A DNA stretch of 36,225 nt from contig VBJI01000080.1 of the NCBI GenBank assembly GCA_005880875.1, positions 1 through 36,225 on the forward strand, read 5' to 3'. Position numbers and translations under genes: made by a program. Positions 31,791 to 36,225 of the stretch are shown here, piece by piece. This DNA comes from Chloroflexota bacterium. Lineage in GTDB: Bacteria; Chloroflexota; Dormibacteria; CF-121. Position 1 is the first letter of the stretch. Every line of letters begins with the position of its first letter. The notes beneath the pieces are model-generated. The model was not told where the DNA came from. It saw only the letters and a list, made by a program, of their open reading frames with translations, and searched no databases.

Positions 31791-32740
31791 AAATCACCGG
31801 GCTGCGCATCGAGGACGTTCGCCGGGCGCAGCCCGCCATCGCCGATGCCGCGATCCGCACCCCACTGGTGCCGCTCAACCTCTGGGATGCACCGGCCGAG
31901 ATCTTTCTCAAGCTCGAAAACCTGCAGCCGATCGGCTCCTTCAAGATCCGCGGAGCCGCGAATGCCATGAAGCTGATGTCGAAAGACGAGCTGGCCAGGG
32001 GGGTTCTCGTCGCCAGCGCCGGCAACATGGCCCAGGGCGCCGCCTGGAATGCCCGGCGGCTGCACATCCCCTGCACTGTGATCGCGCCCGACTACGCGCC
32101 GGACACCAAGGTGCAGGCGATCGAGCGGCTCGGTGGGCGGGTGATCAAGGTGCCGTTCGATCGCTGGTGGCAGACCTTCACCGACCGAAGCTATCCCGGC
32201 GTCAACGCCGCCTTCATCCACTCGTTCGACGACGATCGCGTGATGGCGGGCAACGGCACCATCGGGTTAGAGCTGCTGGAGGACCTCCCCAACGTGGACA
32301 GCGTGCTCATTCCCTGGGGAGGTGGCGGGCTTGCCTGTGGGATCGCGACCGCCTTGCGCGCCATCAAACCGTCGGTTCGCATCTATGCGGTGGAGGCGGA
32401 TACCGGCGCGCCGCTCACCGCCTCCCTGCAGGCGGGCTCGCCGCAGGTGGTCGATTACCAGCCATCGTTCGTCGATGGGATCGGCAGCAAGACGGTCTTT
32501 AACAGCATGCTCGTTATGGCGCAGGAACTCCTCGACGGATCGTTGACAGCCAGCCTCGATGAGATCGCGGCGGCCCTCCGGTTGATGGCCGAACGGAACC
32601 GGGTGATCGCCGAAGGTGCGGGTGCGGTGGCCCTCGCCGTGGCGCTCTCGGGGAAGGCCGGCGGTGGCCGGATCGCTTGCATCGTCTCCGGCGGCAACAT
32701 CGATCTGCCCAAACTGGCAAAGATCCTGGGCGAGCGCTGA
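31787..32740 (+). CDS. Fold-type II PLP dehydratase (serine/threonine dehydratase, serine racemase or beta-hydroxyaspartate dehydratase-like)
   Basis: A 317-residue PLP enzyme without the C-terminal ACT regulatory domain of biosynthetic threonine dehydratase. The cofactor lysine is K53 in PIGSFKIRGAANA; the phosphate cup is WGGGGLACGIA; the ending has IVSGGNIDL. The loop usually written SAGNHAQ reads SAGNMAQGAAWNAR, so the histidine is methionine. It should remove water (or isomerise) from a beta-hydroxy amino acid, first giving an enamine/imine. GTG at 31787 overlaps the OCD-family stop by four bases. BhcB-BhcD and EutB-EutC are comparable pairs. The RidA gene at 35247 could deal with escaped imine. 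The natural substrate is unknown. Confidence 0.9.
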   Translation: MKITGLRIEDVRRAQPAIADAAIRTPLVPLNLWDAPAEIFLKLENLQPIGSFKIRGAANAMKLMSKDELARGVLVASAGNMAQGAAWNARRLHIPCTVIAPDYAPDTKVQAIERLGGRVIKVPFDRWWQTFTDRSYPGVNAAFIHSFDDDRVMAGNGTIGLELLEDLPNVDSVLIPWGGGGLACGIATALRAIKPSVRIYAVEADTGAPLTASLQAGSPQVVDYQPSFVDGIGSKTVFNSMLVMAQELLDGSLTASLDEIAAALRLMAERNRVIAEGAGAVALAVALSGKAGGGRIACIVSGGNIDLPKLAKILGER

Positions 32741-32741
32741 G

Positions 32742-33521
32742 TTGGCCGAGCTGACCGGCCGGGTCGCGCTCATCACCGGCGGCGGGCGGGGGATCGGCCG
32801 GGCCATCGCGGTCTCGCTGGCGCATGCGGGCGCGGACGTCGCGGTTTCCGGTCGGAACGCCGATGTGCTCGACGAAACGGCGGGCGCCATCCGCGCCATC
32901 GGTCGGCGTGCGGCGGCGATCGTCTGCGACGTCGCCGAGCACAGCCAGGTCGACGCCATGCTCATCCGAGTCAAGAAGGACCTCGGCGATCCGCTGATCC
33001 TCGTCAACAACGCGGGCATCGCTGGCAGCGCCAAGCTGTCGGAGACGACCGACGACATGTGGGAGGCGATGCTTCGCGTCAACGCCACCGGCGCCTTCTT
33101 TTGCATGCGCGCGGTGGTCCCGATCATGCTCGAAGCGAAATGGGGACGCGTCGTCAACATTGCGTCGATCGCCGCCCGGGCCGGGGCAGCCTACATCGCC
33201 GCCTATTCCGCCTCCAAGCACGCGCTGCTCGGCCTCACCCGCGCCGTCGCCACCGAGGTCGCGGCGAAAGGCGTCACCGTCAACGCGGTCTGCCCCGGCT
33301 ACGTCGACACCGAGATGTCCGATCGATCGGCAGCGTTTATTTCCGTCCGCACCGGAAGGAATGAGAACGATGCCCGCAAGATCCTCGAAGGCTTCAGTCC
33401 ACAGAAGCGCCTGATGACGGCGGAGGAAGTCGCCGGCCTTGCGACCTATCTGTGCTCCGAGGCGGCACGTGGCATCAACGGGCAGGGCATCGTTCTCGAC
33501 GGCGGCGCGCTCCAGGGATGA
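32742..33521 (+). CDS. Short-chain dehydrogenase/reductase (hydroxyacyl/FabG-like)
   Basis: A classical SDR of 259 residues starting with TTG at 32742, one base after the dehydratase stop. The cofactor loop TGGGRGIGRA, the NNAGIAG stretch and the catalytic serine, Y-x-x-x-K (YSASK) and asparagine region (LRVNATGAFF) are present. VDTEMSDRSA and QKRLMTAEEVAGLATYLCSEAARGINGQGIVLDGGA resemble 3-hydroxybutyrate and 3-hydroxyacyl-CoA dehydrogenases. It oxidises or reduces a hydroxy/keto intermediate with NAD(P)H. Its stop overlaps the ATG of the acyl-CoA dehydrogenase by four bases. Next to that enzyme it suggests a beta-oxidation-type step. Confidence 0.9.
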   Translation: MAELTGRVALITGGGRGIGRAIAVSLAHAGADVAVSGRNADVLDETAGAIRAIGRRAAAIVCDVAEHSQVDAMLIRVKKDLGDPLILVNNAGIAGSAKLSETTDDMWEAMLRVNATGAFFCMRAVVPIMLEAKWGRVVNIASIAARAGAAYIAAYSASKHALLGLTRAVATEVAAKGVTVNAVCPGYVDTEMSDRSAAFISVRTGRNENDARKILEGFSPQKRLMTAEEVAGLATYLCSEAARGINGQGIVLDGGALQG

Positions 33522-34636
33522 TTGACCGGCACCTCGCCGCCGAGGCGAAGGCCGCCGCCCGGCAGCTGGCAGCGATCGCTGCCGCCGGCGAGGAGGGCCG
33601 GGTCAACCGGCGACTGATCCGCGGCCTGGCCGAGGAGGGATTGCTGCCCCGGCTGTTTCCGCGCCGCGCCGGCGGAACCCGCGAGGGCGAGACCTCGGCC
33701 GTGGATCTCTGCGTGGTTCGAGAGGCACTTGGCCAGGAATCGACCGTGGCGGAAAACGCCGTGGCGATTCAGACGCTGGGCGCGTATCCAATCGTTGTAG
33801 GTGGTACGGACGAGCAAGCCAGCCGCTTCGCCGGTCCGGTGGCCCGAGGCGAGGCGGTCGCCGCCTTCGCCCTCACCGAGCCGGGCGCAGGCACCGACGC
33901 CGGGGCGCTGGCCTTGCGCGCCGAGCGTGATGGGAAAGGCTACCGGCTGTCGGGCACAAAGGTCTTCATCTCCAATGCGCCAGACGCGGACATCTACACG
34001 CTGTTCGCGAGGACCATGCCTGAGGCCGGAACGAAAGGCATCACTGCCTTCGTGGTCGATCGCGAGGCCAAGGGCCTGAGTGGAACGCCGATGCACTTGA
34101 TTTCGGCGCACCCGATTGGCCGGCTGGAGCTGGATGGCGTGTTCGTCTCGGACGACCGGGTTCTGGGCGAGGTCAATCACGGCTTTCGCCTCGCCATGCG
34201 TACGCTCGACCTGTTTCGTCCGAGCGTCGGCGCCTCGGTGCTCGGCATGGCTCGAGCCGCACTCGATGCCGCGATCGGCCACGCCTCGAGCCGGCGGGCG
34301 TTCGGCCGGCCGATCAAGGAGTTCCAGGCGGTCTCCCATCAGCTGGCGGAGACGGCAACGAGACTCGAAGCCGCCCGCGCACTCGTGTACTCGGCCGCCG
34401 AGGCCTACGACGGAGGCGACGAGCACGTCGCGCGCCGGTCGGCGATGGCGAAGCTGTTTGCCACCGAGACCGCTCAGCAGGTGATTGATGTGGCGATCCA
34501 GGTTCACGGGGCGGTGGCCCTCGAGCGCGGCCACCTCCTGGAGCATCTGTACCGCGAGGTGCGAGCCCCACGGATCTACGAGGGGACATCCGAGATCCAG
34601 CGCGAGATCATCGCCCGCGACCTCTTTCGTCGCTGA
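33518..34636 (+). CDS. Acyl-CoA dehydrogenase family protein
   Basis: A flavoprotein of 372 residues that introduces a double bond into a short acyl-CoA and passes electrons to ETF (see etfBA here). The FAD-binding stretch is FALTEPGAGTDAGALALRAER and KVFISNAPDAD; the second FAD region is RRAFGRPIKEFQAVSHQLAE; the general-base glutamate is E355 in RIYEGTSEIQRE. The N-terminal helical domain is short. ATG at 33518 overlaps the SDR stop (ATGA); the upstream part of the frame is antisense shadow. Acyl-chain preference is unknown. It is the last gene of the five-gene operon. Confidence 0.92.
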   Translation: MIDRHLAAEAKAAARQLAAIAAAGEEGRVNRRLIRGLAEEGLLPRLFPRRAGGTREGETSAVDLCVVREALGQESTVAENAVAIQTLGAYPIVVGGTDEQASRFAGPVARGEAVAAFALTEPGAGTDAGALALRAERDGKGYRLSGTKVFISNAPDADIYTLFARTMPEAGTKGITAFVVDREAKGLSGTPMHLISAHPIGRLELDGVFVSDDRVLGEVNHGFRLAMRTLDLFRPSVGASVLGMARAALDAAIGHASSRRAFGRPIKEFQAVSHQLAETATRLEAARALVYSAAEAYDGGDEHVARRSAMAKLFATETAQQVIDVAIQVHGAVALERGHLLEHLYREVRAPRIYEGTSEIQREIIARDLFRR

Positions 34637-34731
34637 GCCAGCCCTACCGCCTTACCACCGACCCATTCCGACACGATGCTCGACGTGCCGTCCTCGCGCA
34701 CCATCACCGGTTCTAGAGACCCGGAACCCCA

Positions 34732-34770
34732 AAGCTGTCATGGATGGTGATGCCGCCACCGTTACAGCTT
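34732..34770 (+). promoter_or_regulatory. Stem-loop directly before the secreted-protein start
   Basis: AAGCTGT (34732-34738) pairs with ACAGCTT (34764-34770), with GGTG (34746-34749) and CACC (34757-34760) inside. It ends one base before the GTG at 34772, so folding would cover the ribosome site. A second inverted repeat, GGTTC/GAACC, lies at 34709-34713 and 34724-34728. The rest of the 34637-34771 spacer shows no gene. Confidence 0.4.
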
Positions 34771-34771
34771 C

Positions 34772-35239
34772 GTGGGCCGACGAGTGCGCGCGCTGCTTGC
34801 GCCGCCGTTGATTACGATGGGGATTCCGGTCGTGGCGCTGCTGGTGATCCTCGCGCTGAACCCGGCCGCGCGGGCGCACCCGCATCTATCGAGCCAAGCG
34901 GTCATCGCTGCTGCGCTCAAGGGCTACGATCGACGTGCATTCAGCCGGGTGGAGGCCAAGCTGATGTTCCGCCACGACCTCGAGCGGGCCGACTCGGTCG
35001 TCGGTCACACGAACCATGACGATCTCATCTGGGTGGTCGCGGTCTCGGGCAATTACGGAATTTCGCCAAGCTTTGGCTGCTGCTCCGTTCCCGCGGACTA
35101 CCCCGGGCACAACACCTGGGGCATCGCCGACATCGTCGATGCCCCGGGTCCCATCCAGGTCGATGAGTTCATCACGTCCTACCACGGCGACTGGCCGCCG
35201 TTCTTCGACAGATTGCCCAACCTGGCTGCGGGCTCCTAG
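34772..35239 (+). CDS. Secreted or membrane-anchored orphan protein
   Basis: A 155-residue protein starting GTG at 34772. A basic start (MGRRVRALL), one long hydrophobic segment (MGIPVVALLVILALNP) and ARA-HPH form a signal peptide with a likely cut after residue 35 or so. The mature part has histidines (FRHDLERAD, GHTNHDD), the vicinal pair GCCS, and YHGDWPPFF near the end. No family was recognised. The preceding gene ends 135 bases upstream, and the RidA gene converges with it. Function unknown; the His and Cys residues could bind a metal. Confidence 0.6.
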   Translation: MGRRVRALLAPPLITMGIPVVALLVILALNPAARAHPHLSSQAVIAAALKGYDRRAFSRVEAKLMFRHDLERADSVVGHTNHDDLIWVVAVSGNYGISPSFGCCSVPADYPGHNTWGIADIVDAPGPIQVDEFITSYHGDWPPFFDRLPNLAAGS

Positions 35240-35246
35240 AGCAGCG

Positions 35247-35663
35247 TCAGGCCGTCACGGCTATCGCCATCAACTCGACCTTCGCGGCCGGGTCGAACAG
35301 GCGCCTGACCTCCAGCAGGGCCATGGCTGGATAGTGGCGTCCGAAGTGCCGCCGGTAGGCTTCACCCACTTCCTTCGACAATCGCCGGTATTCGGTAACG
35401 TCCGTGACGAAGATCTGCATGCTGACCAGGTCCTGCGGATGTGCCCCTGCGGCCTCGAGAGCGTTGACGACGTTTCCGGCAGCGATATCGAATTGCTCGG
35501 CCATGGTGGCACCGGTGACCGTTCCATCCGCTCGCTGCGCCGTCTGCCCGGCGAGGTAGACAGTGCGACCCGCCTGCGCAATCACCGCGTGGGAGAAGCC
35601 AGAGGGATTTGGCAGCGTCTGCGGGTTTCGGATCTCGTGCGGACTGACTAACGGCCGTTCCAC
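35247..35663 (-). CDS. RidA family (YjgF/YER057c/UK114) protein
   Basis: A trimeric RidA-fold protein of 138 residues. RidA proteins hydrolyse reactive enamine/imine intermediates, such as 2-aminoacrylate released by PLP dehydratases, to keto acids and ammonia. Family marks are GFSHAVIAQAGRTVYLAGQTAQ, FDIAAGNVVNALEAAGAHPQDLVSMQIFVTD and the end PAMALLEVRRLFDPAAKVELMAIAV. GTG at 35663. The usual catalytic arginine of the RVxxPDPxL-type motif shows here as EVRRLFDPAAKVE. It overlaps the enoyl-CoA hydratase stop by 16 bases, so they are coupled, and it sits near the dehydratase operon it could protect. Confidence 0.88.
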   Translation of the reverse strand: MERPLVSPHEIRNPQTLPNPSGFSHAVIAQAGRTVYLAGQTAQRADGTVTGATMAEQFDIAAGNVVNALEAAGAHPQDLVSMQIFVTDVTEYRRLSKEVGEAYRRHFGRHYPAMALLEVRRLFDPAAKVELMAIAVTA

Positions 35664-36225
35664 TTGGGTTCCCGCCCTTCGCGAAACGCCGCGTAAAACT
35701 CGGCGTGATCCGCGCTTTTCATCAGCAGCGCCTGCGTCATGCTATCCAGCTCGAGCGCGCCGCCCAGGTTCATATCCATCTGTTTCGAGATCAGCATCTT
35801 CGTGGCGGCGTAGGCAAGCGCCGGGCCTTCCGCCAGCCTGCGGGCCACGCCGCGCGTTTCCCTCTCGAGGTCGGCATCTTCGACCACGGCATTGGCGAGG
35901 CCGATTGACAGCGCCCGCTGGGCCGTAACTTGCTCGCCAAGCAGGAGCAGCTCGCTGGCGCGACCCAACCCGATCAAGCGCGGCAAGAGATAGGCCGACC
36001 CCATGTCCCCGCCGGATAGCCCCACCTTCGTGAACAGGAACGAGAAAGTCGCCGACGCGGCCAGGATGCGCAGGTCCGCCGCGAGGGCAACGACGGCTCC
36101 AGCCCCCGCGGCGACGCCATTAACCGAGGCGATGATGGGGAGGGGACAGTCGCGCATCCGCTGGGTGACCGTTCCCGTCATCCGGGTGAAGGCCAGCAAA
36201 TCGCGGGCGTCCATCTTTTGCAGCG
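35648..36225 (-). CDS. Enoyl-CoA hydratase/isomerase family protein, 5' end beyond window
   Basis: A crotonase-fold protein truncated by the window edge: the frame is still open at 36225. The oxyanion-hole stretch PIIASVNGVAAGAGAVVALAADLRI is intact, followed by FTKVGLSGGDMGSAYLLPRLIGLGRASELLLLG. The aspartate in GGDMGSA stands where hydratases often carry their second glutamate, so isomerase or another reaction is possible. EPKWNGR at the end is the family's usual tail. Known partners are acyl-CoA dehydrogenase and SDR, both nearby. The RidA gene starts inside its last codons. Specificity is unknown. Confidence 0.9.
   Translation of the reverse strand, partial: LQKMDARDLLAFTRMTGTVTQRMRDCPLPIIASVNGVAAGAGAVVALAADLRILAASATFSFLFTKVGLSGGDMGSAYLLPRLIGLGRASELLLLGEQVTAQRALSIGLANAVVEDADLERETRGVARRLAEGPALAYAATKMLISKQMDMNLGGALELDSMTQALLMKSADHAEFYAAFREGREPKWNGR

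Noticed and set aside
1-36225. CRISPR array, transposon, prophage, tRNA or rRNA
   Set aside because: No regularly spaced repeats, transposase, integrase or phage genes, or tRNA cloverleaf were seen; gene content is ordinary chromosomal metabolism.

Overview
The window is GC-rich bacterial chromosome, densely packed on both strands. No gene-free stretch exceeds about 240 bases, and there are no insertion sequences, phage genes, tRNAs, rRNAs or CRISPR arrays. Many genes start within a few bases of, or overlapping, the stop of the gene before. Mycobacterial/streptomycete-type family pairs (SCO1664 with DUF3090, an Rv2578c-type radical SAM protein) sit beside Chloroflexota-like metabolic genes. 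That suits a high-GC soil bacterium such as Dormibacterota, Chloroflexota or Actinomycetota, but no marker gene settles the phylum.

Left part (1-9976). A rightward run holds a truncated methylmalonate-semialdehyde dehydrogenase, a class III aminotransferase, a methyltransferase with no ordinary start codon, a LOG-family protein, a phospholipase-D-like protein and a CtaG-like oxidase assembly protein. Two leftward genes follow (SCO1664 family, DUF3090), then a leftward intrinsic terminator that seems to end an unannotated short transcript. Next come a NarL-type sensor kinase/response regulator pair and a leftward winged-helix protein.

Middle (10068-23916). Fumarase C is divergent from a MOSC protein, followed by an amidohydrolase and an MFS transporter. 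A PIG-L deacetylase gene here is broken by an internal deletion plus frameshift. Next to a small membrane protein is a 19-residue, lysine-rich gene with a perfect Shine-Dalgarno and its own terminator. Leftward genes encode an MBL-fold exonuclease-like protein, a zinc-ribbon protein and a radical SAM protein. A rightward operon carries etfB, etfA, an intact PIG-L deacetylase and a sirtuin. A zinc-ribbon protein and two divergent PLP enzymes, whose start codons are 9 bases apart, complete the region.

Right part (23917-36225). A complete five-gene branched-chain amino-acid-type ABC transporter (livKHMGF) lies behind a good sigma-70-like promoter overlaid by an inverted repeat, with an 11-bp hairpin between livK and livH. 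A bicupin gene is divergent from a tightly coupled five-gene operon: aldo/keto reductase, ornithine-cyclodeaminase-family protein, serine/threonine-dehydratase-family protein, SDR and acyl-CoA dehydrogenase. A secreted orphan protein, a RidA protein and a truncated enoyl-CoA hydratase end the window.

The shared theme is import and oxidation of amino acids: Liv uptake, transaminases, PLP dehydratase, RidA for reactive imines/enamines, acyl-CoA dehydrogenase, enoyl-CoA hydratase, ETF as electron acceptor, MmsA and fumarase. The most interesting items are the tiny basic protein gene (15357-15416), the putative dehydratase plus imine-reductase operon (29812-34636), the unexplained leftward terminator/short RNA at 7044-7230, the broken PIG-L gene, and several genes whose conserved N-termini lie upstream of any AUG, GUG or UUG.
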